In this document: positions 27,644 through 37,849 of the stretch, in pieces
Numbering within the stretch: the stretch's first letter is position 1
Layout: each line of letters opens with the position of its first letter
NCBI GenBank assembly: GCA_002685255.1
Contig: NYWU01000020.1
Location: forward strand, 1 to 64,000
From: Idiomarinaceae bacterium
Lineage (GTDB): Bacteria; Pseudomonadota; Gammaproteobacteria; Enterobacterales; Alteromonadaceae
Direction: 5' to 3'
Length of the DNA stretch: 64,000 nt
Translations under genes and position numbers: made by a program
Notes under the pieces: model-generated
Told to the model about the DNA's origin: nothing
Databases searched by the model: none
Seen by the model: only the letters and a program-made list of their open reading frames with translations

Positions 27644-29644
27644 ATGAAAATTACTGTCGCAATGCGGGTTATTGGTGGCTTCGCGCTTATTACCTTGCTT
27701 TTGCTCGTTATCAGCTTGAGTTCGTTGTTCAATATCAACAGCATAGGCTCATCGGTTGAACGTCTTAATGATAAAGCCGTTCCAGCACTCGAGAGCGTTG
27801 CCGGACTCAAAGTGGATGTACTTCAGTTAGGCGCCTTGCAAAGCGAGACCTATTACGATGAAACCATTGACCAATTGAACACTCATACAAAGAGTTTCGA
27901 TAGCACGCGTCAACAATTCTCAACGTCCTTAGATGAAACCATGAGCTTGATTCGGGGTGAGGGCTACTCCAAACTGGTTGAGCAGCTTGAAGCCGATGCG
28001 AGCCGCTATGTAGACTCGATTGATACGTTGTTTGCTCAACAACGTAAATACCTTGAACTCGAGCAAACGGCGAACGATCAGTTAGACCAAATCGCATTCA
28101 ATATCGACGACGCTTCTATTATGATGCTAGACACCTCTGATATGTCAGAGGTTCCCGAAGTAAAACAGCTTGCTCGCTCAATAGAGTCGTCTTTATCCTC
28201 ACTGGTCACACTCATGTATGACCTTAGTAAAGCTGATGCGATTGACCGTGCCGAAGTGATTCAAAGCGAAATTGGTATTAACATCGATTCATTACGCCCT
28301 CGCTTAGAAAGTCTGGAGTCCGCTGCAACCGCTGATACCGAGCAATTGGTCACCGATGGGCTTGAACTTATCCGCGGAGCGCTCGGCAACCTTCAAGGTG
28401 CTGGTTCTTATCCTGATAATATCGTGAACCGCCTAAAAACACGTGCGACGGAAGAGCAAACACTCGCTAAGTCAAAACAGGAGTTAGATGGTTTAATCGA
28501 GCTTGCAAACGAGTTGCAAGCGGCAGTGCGCAACATTGCGGACGAGACCCGTACTAACGTTGAGTCTTCTATTTCTACTTCTAGCTGGATCAACAGTATT
28601 CTGACTGTGGTCTCTATCGCATTAGCCGTGATCATATCGTGGATAACAGTACGCAGTATCAGCAACCCACTCAGCAAAGTTAACCACATGCTCAATATCA
28701 TGGCCGAAGGTAACCTAACTGAGCGTGTCTCTTATGACTCACAGGACGAGTTTGGCACATTGGCCGAAAATACCAACAAGCTCACTGACAACCTGCGCAA
28801 ATTGATTGAGGGTATTGCTAACCGTGCAACTCAGCTCGCGACTGCCGCGGAAGAGTCTTCGAGCGTATCAGACCAAACCACGCGCTCTATAGAAGAACAA
28901 CGTAGCCAGATCGAGCAAGTCGCGACGGCCACTCAGGAAATGAACAGTACAGCAAGCGAGATGGCGAGCGGTGCTGACCAAGCTCTGGCAGAGATTCAAC
29001 ACTCTGATCAGGAGGCCAAGCGTGTACGGGGCATTTCTGAGCAAAACCGTTCAACGATTGAACAATTGGCAAAAGAAATCGAAGGTGCATCGTCGGTTAT
29101 TAACCAGCTTTCGGAAAACAGCAAAAACATCGGTGGCATTTTGGATGTTATCCGGGGCATTGCAGACCAGACCAACTTATTGGCGCTTAACGCGGCAATT
29201 GAAGCGGCACGTGCAGGCGAGCAAGGTCGCGGGTTTGCGGTGGTTGCCGATGAAGTACGGACCTTGGCAAGCCGGACACAAGAGTCAACCGAAGAGATCC
29301 AAAGTATGATCGAATCACTTCAGACCGACTCTCAACGCGCGGTTGAGGTTATGGAACGTGGTCGTGCACAAGCTGAGCAAAGCGTACAGCAGACGGATGA
29401 CGCAGCCTCAGCATTGAATGCTATTACCGAATCGGTTCACCAAGCAGCTGATAGCAGTAACCACATTGCCAGCGCGGCACAAGAGCAAAGCCGCACGGCT
29501 CACGACATCAGTGAACGCCTTGAAGCGATTGTCTCGATTGCAGAGCAAACTGCGTCGGGTTCTAAACAAACTGCGCAAGCCTCTAATGAGGTCGCTAAGT
29601 TGGCGGATGAGTTACAAGACTCCATTAAGAGCTTCACCGTTTAA
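27644..29644 (+). CDS. Methyl-accepting chemotaxis protein
   Basis: A 666-residue transmembrane chemoreceptor. TM1 is at about residues 8-30 and is followed by a large periplasmic all-helical sensor (about 31-310) rich in Asp, Glu and Gln, with no recognisable Cache signature; a helical-bundle sensor is likely. TM2 (about 313-335) leads to HAMP (336-390) and the cytoplasmic signalling coiled coil. The hairpin tip IADQTNLLALNAAIEAARAGEQGRGFAVVADEVRTLA (about 500-540) is intact, so CheA/CheW coupling is expected. No CheR/CheB-tethering pentapeptide is seen at the end. The ligand cannot be predicted. GAGGA precedes the start. Confidence 0.95.
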   Translation: MKITVAMRVIGGFALITLLLLVISLSSLFNINSIGSSVERLNDKAVPALESVAGLKVDVLQLGALQSETYYDETIDQLNTHTKSFDSTRQQFSTSLDETMSLIRGEGYSKLVEQLEADASRYVDSIDTLFAQQRKYLELEQTANDQLDQIAFNIDDASIMMLDTSDMSEVPEVKQLARSIESSLSSLVTLMYDLSKADAIDRAEVIQSEIGINIDSLRPRLESLESAATADTEQLVTDGLELIRGALGNLQGAGSYPDNIVNRLKTRATEEQTLAKSKQELDGLIELANELQAAVRNIADETRTNVESSISTSSWINSILTVVSIALAVIISWITVRSISNPLSKVNHMLNIMAEGNLTERVSYDSQDEFGTLAENTNKLTDNLRKLIEGIANRATQLATAAEESSSVSDQTTRSIEEQRSQIEQVATATQEMNSTASEMASGADQALAEIQHSDQEAKRVRGISEQNRSTIEQLAKEIEGASSVINQLSENSKNIGGILDVIRGIADQTNLLALNAAIEAARAGEQGRGFAVVADEVRTLASRTQESTEEIQSMIESLQTDSQRAVEVMERGRAQAEQSVQQTDDAASALNAITESVHQAADSSNHIASAAQEQSRTAHDISERLEAIVSIAEQTASGSKQTAQASNEVAKLADELQDSIKSFTV

Positions 29645-29661
29645 ATTAGGTGCTCGCACAC

Positions 29662-29694
29662 AAAAAAGGCTTGCCTTCTGGGCAAGCCTTTTTT
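29662..29694. terminator. Bidirectional terminator between the chemoreceptor and tyrS
   Basis: AAAAAAGGCTTGCC, a five-base TTCTG loop and GGCAAGCCTTTTTT form a 14-bp perfect stem with T runs in both directions. It sits between the two convergent genes, 17 bases from each stop. Confidence 0.93.
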
Positions 29695-29709
29695 TATCGC
29701 CATCGCGAA

Positions 29710-30912
29710 TTAAACAAAGATAATTTTAGCAAATTTGCGCTTTCCGACTTGATATACACCTGAATCTTCTTTGGTGCACATCAGTTTGGTATCAGTGATT
29801 TTCTCACCATCGCGCTTAACCGCCGACTGTTTAATCATGCGCATCGCATCCGATGTCGATGACACCAAACCAGCCGCTTTCAATGCATTACCGATCGCAA
29901 TACCTTGATCGCCTGCTTCAACCTCTACTTCTTCGATATCGTCCGGAATCGCATTTTTCTGGAAGCGTTGAATAAAGTCCTGCTCGGCCTTATCCGCTGC
30001 TTCCTCGTTGTGGAAGCGTGCAATGATTTCCTTAGCGAGCAATACTTTTATATTACGCGGATTTTCCCCATTAGCGACTTGTTGTTTGAAGTCCTCGATT
30101 TGCTCTAATGGCCGGAAACTCAGTAACTCGAAATAACGCCACATAAGCTCATCCGATACTGACATCACTTTACCAAACATTTCATTGGCTGGCTCGGTGA
30201 TACCAATATAGTTATTCAGCGACTTTGACATTTTTTGAACACCGTCGAGCCCTTCGAGTAGCGGCATCATGATGACCGTTTGCGGGCGCTGACCCTCTTC
30301 TTTCTGCAGTTCACGTCCCATCAACAGGTTAAAGCGCTGGTCGGTTCCGCCCATTTCGACATCGGCTTTCAGTTCAACAGAATCCCAGCCTTGCACCAGC
30401 GGATAAAGGAACTCATGAATAGCGATCGATTGATTGGCTTGGTAACGCTTTTTAAAGTCATCGCGTTCTAACATACGGGCCACGGTCTGACGTGCCGCGA
30501 GCTTGATCATTCCGTCTGCACCAAGGTTGTTCATCCATTCTGAGTTAAAGCGAATCTCTGTTTTCGCCGGATCGAGAATTTTAAAAACCTGTTCTTTATA
30601 AGTTTCAGCATTAGCCAACACGTCCTCTCGGGTGAGAGGCTTACGTGTAACATTCTTACCCGTAGGGTCCCCAATCATGCCAGTGAAATCACCGATCAGG
30701 AAAATCACTTTGTGACCATAATCCTGAAATACCCGCAGTTTATTAATTAAGACCGTGTGGCCTAAGTGTAAATCCGGTGCTGTCGGATCAAAGCCAGCCT
30801 TGATAATCAGAGGTTTACCCTGCTCTAGCTTCTCAGCAAGTTCACTCTCGATAAGGACTTCATCGGCACCGCGTGTAATTTCTGCTAAAGCTTCGGCCAC
30901 CTGAGGGGTCAT
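29710..30912 (-). CDS. tyrS: Tyrosyl-tRNA synthetase
   Basis: A 400-residue class I aminoacyl-tRNA synthetase. The HIGH-like motif is [12 protein letters not shown] and the KMSKS motif is [15 protein letters not shown]-terminal S4 RNA-binding domain begins near residue 335 ([17 protein letters not shown]). The length and HLGH motif fit the shorter TyrS subgroup found in Vibrio and Haemophilus rather than the 424-residue E. coli form. It is divergent from the mepM-like gene, the neighbour arrangement usual for tyrS and anmK. Confidence 0.96.
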   Translation of the reverse strand: MTPQVAEALAEITRGADEVLIESELAEKLEQGKPLIIKAGFDPTAPDLHLGHTVLINKLRVFQDYGHKVIFLIGDFTGMIGDPTGKNVTRKPLTREDVLANAETYKEQVFKILDPAKTEIRFNSEWMNNLGADGMIKLAARQTVARMLERDDFKKRYQANQSIAIHEFLYPLVQGWDSVELKADVEMGGTDQRFNLLMGRELQKEEGQRPQTVIMMPLLEGLDGVQKMSKSLNNYIGITEPANEMFGKVMSVSDELMWRYFELLSFRPLEQIEDFKQQVANGENPRNIKVLLAKEIIARFHNEEAADKAEQDFIQRFQKNAIPDDIEEVEVEAGDQGIAIGNALKAAGLVSSTSDAMRMIKQSAVKRDGEKITDTKLMCTKEDSGVYQVGKRKFAKIIFV

Positions 30913-31075
30913 TGAGCCAATCTCCTACGTCGTGAATAAAGTGTAAAAGTGCTAGTTTACGCCATTTATAGCCCTGTTTTAACCTCTTTAATACTGGTAT
31001 TCTTGAATTTTTCATATTATCCTCAAGAAAATCGCTTTGGGCGATGTTTAACCAAATAACGAAGTGCGCACCCAA

Positions 31076-32392
31076 ATGAATGTTCAAGTAGTACACAAAA
31101 TCAAACAATTTATTGTTGATTTACCGCGTTCTCATAGAGTGCTTATTAGCTCTGTGAGCGCGCTGTTATTCTTATTGCTGTTTGTGCCGACAGAGCAGGC
31201 GACTGCCTCAAAAAATAGCACTAAACCTGAAGAGCTCCTACCCGGACAACGCTATCAGCTTGAGCTGGTATTTGAACCGGAACAGCAGGTCGACAACCAA
31301 CAACCTGAGCTGTTCTGGCAAACCTACGTTGTCAAAAGTGGTGACAGTTTAGCGAAAATATTCGATACCCTCGGCTTTTCAGCGCAACAATTATATCGAG
31401 TTACTAACTCGGGCGATGAAGCTAAAAAGCTACGCAACATGCACCCGGGCGATGAGCTGCGTATTGCGACAGATGACAACGATGAATTGGTGCAGTTGGT
31501 TCATCATATCAGTGGTCTACAAACACTCATTATCACCCGACAAAATGATGACTTTGTGTCTGAAATTGAAACACGTGAAGTCGAAACTCGTACCGAGTTC
31601 GCTCATGCAGTTATCGATAGTAGCTTTTGGAATGCCGCAATGGGTGCCGGCATGACCGATAACCAAATCATGAGCGTGGCAAATATTTTTGGCTGGGATA
31701 TCGACTTTGCTTTAGATCTTCGTAAGGGCGATGAATTTAGCGTGCTTTTCGAGCGTGAGTTTGTCGACGGTGAGTTCGTCGGTTACGGCAAGATTTTAGC
31801 TGCTGAATTTGTTAACCAAGGCGAGTTGTTCCAAGCAGTTTTGAATACTGAGAATGGTCGTTATTACACGCCAGAAGGCCGTGCAATGCGGAAAACGTTC
31901 TTACGCTCGCCGGTCAACTTTACGTATGTAAGTTCTAACTTTAACCCGCGTCGCTTACACCCTGTTACGGGTCGGGTGCGTCCTCATAACGGGACAGACT
32001 ACGTGGCCGCGGTGGGAACACCAGTCATGTCCGCAGGTGATGGAAAAGTTATCAAAGCCAGCTACAACTCGCTTAATGGTAACTATGTTTTTATTCAACA
32101 CGGTGAGCGCTACGTCACCAAGTACCTGCACTTGAGTCGTAAACACGTCAAAACGGGTGATCGTGTATCACAGGGTCAGATCATTGGACGTGTGGGTTCA
32201 ACGGGGCGCGTGACTGGCGCGCATTTGCATTACGAGTTTTTGGTTAACGGTACGCACCGTAACCCGCGCACAGTGGAATTACCTAAAGCTAAGTCGCTTT
32301 CAGAGTCAGAGCTACCGGCATTTAGAACGCATGCCCAACAGCTGGTCGCCGTACTCAACGACAACAAGCGAATCTACCTGGCTATGCGCTAA
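31076..32392 (+). CDS. M23 family peptidoglycan endopeptidase, MepM-like
   Basis: A 438-residue envelope protein. An N-terminal membrane anchor (about residues 23-42) precedes a LysM/OapA-like region (YVVKSGDSLAKIFDTLGFS, about 85-135), a linker domain and a C-terminal LytM/M23 zinc peptidase (about 300-395). Zinc ligands appear intact: His and Asp in RPHNGTDYVA and the HLHYEF motif. Such enzymes cut D,D-crosslinks so the cell wall can grow. I chose ATG 31076; the track's GTG four codons earlier is possible, and neither has a strong ribosome site. It overlaps anmK (TAATG), linking wall opening and recycling. Confidence 0.9.
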   Translation: MNVQVVHKIKQFIVDLPRSHRVLISSVSALLFLLLFVPTEQATASKNSTKPEELLPGQRYQLELVFEPEQQVDNQQPELFWQTYVVKSGDSLAKIFDTLGFSAQQLYRVTNSGDEAKKLRNMHPGDELRIATDDNDELVQLVHHISGLQTLIITRQNDDFVSEIETREVETRTEFAHAVIDSSFWNAAMGAGMTDNQIMSVANIFGWDIDFALDLRKGDEFSVLFEREFVDGEFVGYGKILAAEFVNQGELFQAVLNTENGRYYTPEGRAMRKTFLRSPVNFTYVSSNFNPRRLHPVTGRVRPHNGTDYVAAVGTPVMSAGDGKVIKASYNSLNGNYVFIQHGERYVTKYLHLSRKHVKTGDRVSQGQIIGRVGSTGRVTGAHLHYEFLVNGTHRNPRTVELPKAKSLSESELPAFRTHAQQLVAVLNDNKRIYLAMR

Positions 32393-33501
32393 TGAGCTTA
32401 TATATCGGCTTGATGTCCGGCACCAGCATGGATGCAATCGATGCCGTGTTGTGCGACATCAAGCCCGATGAAGTTCAATTTATTAATGCACACGCAGTAT
32501 CCATTCCAGACGAACTAAAAAGTCGGCTCGAACACGCTTGTCGTCCTGACTTATCCGTTACCGATTATCAAAACCTCGCCCGAGAATACGCAGCGTTATG
32601 TGCAGAGGTGACCTTGCAACTGCTAGAAAACACTCAGATCTCGCCCGAGGCAATCACTGCCGTTGCCAGTCATGGTCAGACCCTCTGGCATGCGCCTCCT
32701 AAGCAGCGCAACGATATTGGTTACAGTATACAGCTCAATGATGCCGATTGGTTATCAGCCCGAGTCGGCATACCGGTTATTTTCGATTTTCGAGCACGAG
32801 ATTTAGCATTAGGCGGCCAAGGAGCACCGTTAGTACCTGCTTTTCATCAGTTTATTTTTGCCGATACGGCTCAAACGCCGATAGCCGTGTTAAATCTCGG
32901 TGGTATCGCTAACATCAGCTATTTAGATGCCCAAAGTGGTACTGCTATTGGATTTGATACAGGTCCTGCAAACACCTTGCTCGATCAGTGGATCGAACGC
33001 CACCAAGGACAACGTTTTGATGACCACGGTCAGTGGGCTCAACAGGGCAAGGTGAACATCGAGCTACTGAATAGGTTACTCAACGACGCCTTTTTTAGCA
33101 TTTCACCCCCCAAGAGTAGTGGCCGAGAACACTTTAATTTAGCCTGGTTAGACTCGTTTATTGATGAGCACTACCGTCCACAAGATGTGCAACGCACACT
33201 CGTCGAACTGACCGCAAAAAGCGTAGCAAACAGCTTTCAGTGGCTTCCCAAATGCCCCGATAAGTTAATTATATGTGGTGGTGGTGCATTTAATTCGTTT
33301 TTGTTAGAACGCATCGCACAATGCTTGCCCGATCAAGTTACAGTCGCTGACAGCGCTGAGTACGGTGTCGATCCTCAGCACGTTGAGGCGATGGCTTTTG
33401 CTTGGTTGGGTTGGTGTTTTGACAATAAAAAGCCAGCTAACCTGCCCGCTGTAACTGGGGCGAGTCAACTGGCCGTTTTAGGAAAGCGGGTTAACGCTTA
33501 G
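32392..33501 (+). CDS. anmK: Anhydro-N-acetylmuramic acid kinase AnmK
   Basis: A 369-residue kinase that opens the 1,6-anhydro ring of anhydroMurNAc and phosphorylates it to MurNAc-6-phosphate during peptidoglycan recycling. YIGLMSGTSMDAIDAVL is the family N-terminal signature; VASHGQTLWHAP, NLGGIANISYL, GFDTGPANTLLD and ICGGGAFN are the ASKHA-fold nucleotide and sugar motifs. It is coupled to the MepM-like gene. With AmgK, MurU and Mpl elsewhere in the window it forms most of a recycling route. Confidence 0.97.
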   Translation: MSLYIGLMSGTSMDAIDAVLCDIKPDEVQFINAHAVSIPDELKSRLEHACRPDLSVTDYQNLAREYAALCAEVTLQLLENTQISPEAITAVASHGQTLWHAPPKQRNDIGYSIQLNDADWLSARVGIPVIFDFRARDLALGGQGAPLVPAFHQFIFADTAQTPIAVLNLGGIANISYLDAQSGTAIGFDTGPANTLLDQWIERHQGQRFDDHGQWAQQGKVNIELLNRLLNDAFFSISPPKSSGREHFNLAWLDSFIDEHYRPQDVQRTLVELTAKSVANSFQWLPKCPDKLIICGGGAFNSFLLERIAQCLPDQVTVADSAEYGVDPQHVEAMAFAWLGWCFDNKKPANLPAVTGASQLAVLGKRVNA

Positions 33502-33503
33502 TA

Positions 33504-34820
33504 TTACTCAGCACCGAGAGCTTTAAACGCATCGCGCGTCAAATTCTCGTTGTCGCTTTCGCCAACCACAATACTGTCCTCGATTCGTACACCACCGTAT
33601 GGACGAAGCTCATCCACACGCTGCCAGTTGATATCTGAGCTACCATCGAACTCCTCCAGCAACTGATCCACAACGTATAAGCCCGGCTCAATAGTAAACA
33701 CTTGCCCTACTTCCACATCGCGAAGCAAGCGCAAAAATGGATGACGTTCGTTACGCGGGTAACTATCACCTTTATCATTCTTCAAGAAGCCACCGACATC
33801 ATGTACTTGTAACCCAATAAAGTGCCCTAAACCATGTGGCATAAAGGCACTGGTGATGCCCTTTTCATAAGCTGACGCTGCGTCAATAGTGATGAACTCA
33901 AACTGCTCGAGAATCGCTGCGATTTTATGGTGCATGGACACGTGCAAGTCGTAATAGCTCACGCCGGGTTTGATTTCCGTCAGAAGTTCTTGTTGTGCAG
34001 CATCGACGGCATTAATGAGATCGGCATAGAAACCTTCTTCTTTTGCGTACGTACGCGTGATATCTGCACAGTAGCCCTTATACAACGAACCCGCATCAAT
34101 CAAAAATGAACGGCTCACAGCCGGCGCTTCAGTATCGTAAACATCATAGTGCAAGATAGCAGGATGTTCATTTAATGCGACAATACTGTTGTAAGGAACC
34201 TGAGACTCGCGGAAGTTCATGGCGGCTAAGTAGTCCGCATGAATTTCAAGTTCACTTTTGCCCGCATAGAAGGCTTCTTTAGCTGCCACATGCGCTTTAG
34301 CAGCAAGCTTATTGGCTTCACGTAGGTTGTTCACTTCCCACTCGGTTTTAATCGCGCGATGAAAGTGCAAGTGGTCAATTAAGCTTTGTGGATTGCGTGC
34401 TTTAACATTCCAGTTACAGACAGGTTCAGCAAAGTCTTCGCCAATAAATGCAGACTTCTCAAGTCCATCGCCAAGATCGGCGACCATGGCATCCAAACTA
34501 TCGATGATTTTCAAATCAACGTGTTGTTGCCAATCTTCTTCTGGAATTTTGGCCTGCGAGTGCCAGAAGTCGCGTGCTTGAAATAAGTAAACGGTAGGCT
34601 TACCGGTACCTTTTTTATAAAACACAGCACTTTTAGGGCTTTCGAGCACCGGCACCCAGTACTTAAATAGGGGATTAACTTTATAAGGTGCAGGGTTGTC
34701 ATCTAAAAAGGCAACGCGCGGCTGGCCTGCATAAACTAATACAGACTCAAACTGATTGTCTTCTAACGCTTTATCAAAGCGCTGCGTTACCGTTTCTAAA
34801 TGCTTTGCGTATAAACTCAT
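33504..34820 (-). CDS. pepQ: Xaa-Pro dipeptidase PepQ
   Basis: A 438-residue M24 metallopeptidase that splits dipeptides with C-terminal proline and can hydrolyse some organophosphates. Dinuclear metal ligands are visible in order: Asp in FLIDAGS, Asp in GYCADITRTY, His in HGLGHFIGLQVHD, Glu in FTIEPGLYVV and Glu in GVRIEDSIVV. Length and N-terminal creatinase-like domain match E. coli PepQ (443). It converges on anmK with a two-base gap. Confidence 0.95.
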   Translation of the reverse strand: MSLYAKHLETVTQRFDKALEDNQFESVLVYAGQPRVAFLDDNPAPYKVNPLFKYWVPVLESPKSAVFYKKGTGKPTVYLFQARDFWHSQAKIPEEDWQQHVDLKIIDSLDAMVADLGDGLEKSAFIGEDFAEPVCNWNVKARNPQSLIDHLHFHRAIKTEWEVNNLREANKLAAKAHVAAKEAFYAGKSELEIHADYLAAMNFRESQVPYNSIVALNEHPAILHYDVYDTEAPAVSRSFLIDAGSLYKGYCADITRTYAKEEGFYADLINAVDAAQQELLTEIKPGVSYYDLHVSMHHKIAAILEQFEFITIDAASAYEKGITSAFMPHGLGHFIGLQVHDVGGFLKNDKGDSYPRNERHPFLRLLRDVEVGQVFTIEPGLYVVDQLLEEFDGSSDINWQRVDELRPYGGVRIEDSIVVGESDNENLTRDAFKALGAE

Positions 34821-34862
34821 AATACTCCCTCAAATCGGAATGGATGGGAGCATTCTACCTAA

Positions 34863-34883
34863 AGGCTGAAATGAATTCAGCCT
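34863..34883 (-). terminator. Probable terminator after erpA
   Basis: AGGCTGAA and TTCAGCCT (8-bp perfect stem, five-base loop) lie five bases past the erpA stop on the minus strand, followed by TTTAGG. The T run is short, so strength is uncertain. It also separates erpA from pepQ. Confidence 0.55.
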
Positions 34884-34888
34884 ATTCG

Positions 34889-35233
34889 TTATATTGAGAA
34901 GCTTGAGCCGCAACCACAGGTGGTCGTTGCATTGGGGTTATTAACGAAAAAGCGCGAGCCTTGCAGACCTTCTTCGTAATCGACAACGCCACCCACTAGG
35001 TACTGTAAGCTCATAGGATCAACAACGAGTGTAACGCCATCCTTATCAATCTGCATATCGCCCGCGTTTATCTGCTCTTCAAAGGTAAAGCCATATTGAA
35101 ACCCCGAACAACCACCCCCCGTCACATAAACACGTAGCTTCAGGTTAGGGTTTTCTTCCTCGGAAATTAATTTTTTCACTTGAGCCGCCGCTTGTTCAGA
35201 GAACTCGATCGGCATCGCTTGCTCTACTGCCAT
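34889..35233 (-). CDS. erpA: Iron-sulfur cluster insertion protein ErpA
   Basis: A 114-residue A-type Fe-S carrier needed to deliver clusters to enzymes such as IspG/IspH. The three cysteine ligands are in [12 protein letters not shown] and [11 protein letters not shown]. Length and sequence are nearly those of E. coli ErpA. I start at [13 protein letters not shown] (ATG 35233), with AAGGTGA about five bases upstream; the track's longer start is not supported. It follows the DUF6776 gene by 58 bases on the same strand. Confidence 0.98.
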   Translation of the reverse strand: MAVEQAMPIEFSEQAAAQVKKLISEEENPNLKLRVYVTGGGCSGFQYGFTFEEQINAGDMQIDKDGVTLVVDPMSLQYLVGGVVDYEEGLQGSRFFVNNPNATTTCGCGSSFSI

Positions 35234-35291
35234 AACATCACCTTGGTGAGCGTATTCAATACGCAATTTTCGCTTAAATCGGGCGGTGAGG

Positions 35292-36041
35292 TCAAGAATC
35301 CTGATTCGCTTCTAATTCGAGCGACCGGTTTTGACGTAAGCTTTGTGTCCAGTAAAACCGACGTTCTAATTGTCCTCGTCCACCCTCAGTGAGCGTAACT
35401 CTAACATCTACGTGCTCAGGAAGTACGCCCTCCGGTAAAATAAAATCGCCCTCAAGCAAACTGAAGTAGCGCATTGAGAAGTGATGAGGGTGGGGTTCAA
35501 TATTCGCTAACTCAAGTAAATTGTAACGCTTAACGGTTTTTTCACCAGTTCGCGCCTGCAGTTCGATGGTGATATGACCTTCCACAAACTGTCGGCGCTG
35601 TTCGATTTGTAGTAAGGCGAGAGAAAAGTGGAAATGCCGCTTATTTGCATTAGGCGTCAACGCAAATGACTCAATCACCACTCCACCTTGCTCGAGTTCC
35701 GGTGCCATGATCTTCTGATAAAAGGCGACATCACGTCGCAATGCGTAGTTATCATTTTGTAACTCAGATAACTCCGCTTGCAATTCTTCATTTGCTGATC
35801 GCTCGATATCAAGTTCTACACTCAGTACGTTAGTTTGATATTCCAACGCCTCAATCTGTTGGTAGAGCTGGTCCAGCCGTTCGTCCTGTTGTACTAGCGT
35901 TTTATCTTTAACTTCAGCTGACTGTCCACCGACCCAATAAGCGAAGTAAATACTCACACATAGCAGCAAAATGGCACCGAGATAGAAAGCCAGCGCGCCG
36001 ACACGCTGTTTCAGTCGTTTTAGCAAATTTCCAAGCTTCAT
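35292..36041 (-). CDS. DUF6776 family membrane protein with coiled coil
   Basis: A 249-residue protein of unknown function. One membrane helix (about residues 17-37) is followed by a periplasmic coiled coil (about 45-105, dense in Glu, Gln and Leu) and a small C-terminal beta-rich domain (about 115-235). This architecture is that of the DUF6776 proteins, often found beside erpA in gammaproteobacteria. A single-pass, inner-membrane, outward-facing topology is inferred. Divergent from the ClC gene. Confidence 0.7.
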   Translation of the reverse strand: MKLGNLLKRLKQRVGALAFYLGAILLLCVSIYFAYWVGGQSAEVKDKTLVQQDERLDQLYQQIEALEYQTNVLSVELDIERSANEELQAELSELQNDNYALRRDVAFYQKIMAPELEQGGVVIESFALTPNANKRHFHFSLALLQIEQRRQFVEGHITIELQARTGEKTVKRYNLLELANIEPHPHHFSMRYFSLLEGDFILPEGVLPEHVDVRVTLTEGGRGQLERRFYWTQSLRQNRSLELEANQDS

Positions 36042-36134
36042 ATTTGTTAACTTCTGTTTATTCTTAGCAATCGTGGTATGTTAGATAATAAGACTGACAA
36101 ACCAAACGGTTAGCTGCGTGTAGGACCATAGAAC

Positions 36135-37832
36135 ATGCAATTTTCTCGGCAAGCGATAATTAAAAAGGCGCGTAAACAACTCGCTGCCCCGACAACGACT
36201 GTCGCGATCTGCGTACTAGGCTTACTCGGAGGTATCGCTGCCGCATTGTTCATTGTCGTTTTTCGATTTGCTATCGATCAAAGTGCCTATCTTGTCGGGA
36301 ATGTGACTCACTGGCAACAGCCTTTACCGACTTTTTCTCGTTTTGCCCTACCTGTCGGTGCTGCACTGGCGCTCTTCGTTTTATTTAAACTGTCACGGGC
36401 GAAACGGGTTCGCCTTGGCATTCCTTACGTTATTCATCGCATGAAGCAGCAATATGGCATGCTACCGTGGCGCAGTACGGTCAATCAGTTTTTTGGCGGC
36501 ATCATCGCACTCGTTGCAGGTTATAGTGTCGGCCGCGAAGGACCTGCGGTGCATTTAGGCGCAGCCGCAAGTACTTGGTTAGGGTATCATATTGATACCC
36601 CTAAAAATGCCGTCCGGACGCTCGCTGCGTGCGGGATTGCGGCCGCGATAGCCGCTTCTTTCAATACCCCCCTCGCAGCGATGGTATTGGTGATGGAGGT
36701 CGTATTACGCGAATATAAAGTGCATATCTTTATTCCCGTTATGCTCGCTGCGGTCGCCGGCTCGATAATTACCGATCAAATTTTCGGTCCTGCGACAGAG
36801 CTCACCCTATTAAAAGGTCAAGAACTACCTGAGTCGCAGTTCGGTTTTGTCATATTGTTGGGCGTAGCAGTTGGGATTGTCGGGGTCTTATTTAAGAAAC
36901 TCATGTTAGATGTCATGGATACAGTAAAAGACACGGCCATGCTCACCCGACTGCTATTCGCAGGACTCATTACCGCATTTCTTGCCGTGATCATCCCGAG
37001 TAGTTTGGGTCCGGGTCTATCCACCATCCAACAAGTCGTTCAATTTCAAGATCAGCAAGCTGTTTTACTTACGTTGCTATTAGCCAAGCTCGTGGCAAGT
37101 GCCATCGCTCTTGGTATGGGAACGCCAGGTGGATTAATCGGTGCCGCATTTGGTGTAGGCGCAGCGGTCGCAGCACTATTTGTTAATATCCTCGTGCAAT
37201 ATCAGTTGATTGGGGCTGAACATTTAGATTCTTATATTTTGCTCGGCATGGCGGGTATACTGGCAGCATGTATTCACGCGCCCATGGCCGCTCTACTCGC
37301 CATCGTGGAGCTCTCAGGCAGTGTTGAAATTATCGTGCCGGCCATGTTGGTGATCGTCCCTGCGTATTTGATTTCATCCCAGTTGTTTAGGTCAAAGTCT
37401 GTTTTTATTGCACAGTTAGAATTACAAGATCTGCCTTATCAAATTCCCCCTGTGGCGGTCGCATTGCAAAAAACGGGTGTCGAACACGTCATGGAGACAC
37501 AATTTAAATTATTGCTCGAACCGACCCAAAATGAGCTGTTAGATGTACTAGAGAAAGCGAGCAATCAAACCGTCATCGTAATGAATGTCGATGAAGACAA
37601 CCTGCCACAATACCGTATCGTGACTTACGATATTGGTGCAGGCGACAGCCCTTCTCTCAATTACATGCCCATTAAAGGTCTTAAAGTCACTTCGACGTTA
37701 TCTGAAGTATGGGATGAGCTCAGTGGTCAACGTCGAGGTGCTGTGTATATTTTTGATCAAGATAATGGCGAGCCCTGCGGTATTATCACCTGGGAAATCG
37801 TGCGTCGTGCTCTGCAACGAGAACTTGCTTAA
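36135..37832 (+). CDS. ClC-family anion channel/transporter with C-terminal CBS-like region, atypical filter
   Basis: A 565-residue multi-pass membrane protein. The core covers about residues 20-425 and a cytosolic CBS-like part about 440-560. The gating glutamate is kept in SVGREGPAVHLG (Glu135). Three sites differ from E. coli ClcA: the filter GSGIP reads RLGIP (Leu94 at the Cl-coordinating Ser); the internal proton glutamate is Val189 (VMEVV where ClcA has IIEEM); and GIFAP reads GLIGA. Val at the proton site is characteristic of ClC channels, so this may conduct anions without tight proton exchange. Transport was not measured; anion choice is unknown. It is 17 bases before hemJ. Confidence 0.9.
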   Translation: MQFSRQAIIKKARKQLAAPTTTVAICVLGLLGGIAAALFIVVFRFAIDQSAYLVGNVTHWQQPLPTFSRFALPVGAALALFVLFKLSRAKRVRLGIPYVIHRMKQQYGMLPWRSTVNQFFGGIIALVAGYSVGREGPAVHLGAAASTWLGYHIDTPKNAVRTLAACGIAAAIAASFNTPLAAMVLVMEVVLREYKVHIFIPVMLAAVAGSIITDQIFGPATELTLLKGQELPESQFGFVILLGVAVGIVGVLFKKLMLDVMDTVKDTAMLTRLLFAGLITAFLAVIIPSSLGPGLSTIQQVVQFQDQQAVLLTLLLAKLVASAIALGMGTPGGLIGAAFGVGAAVAALFVNILVQYQLIGAEHLDSYILLGMAGILAACIHAPMAALLAIVELSGSVEIIVPAMLVIVPAYLISSQLFRSKSVFIAQLELQDLPYQIPPVAVALQKTGVEHVMETQFKLLLEPTQNELLDVLEKASNQTVIVMNVDEDNLPQYRIVTYDIGAGDSPSLNYMPIKGLKVTSTLSEVWDELSGQRRGAVYIFDQDNGEPCGIITWEIVRRALQRELA

Positions 37833-37849
37833 TAGGAGTTGTACCCATT

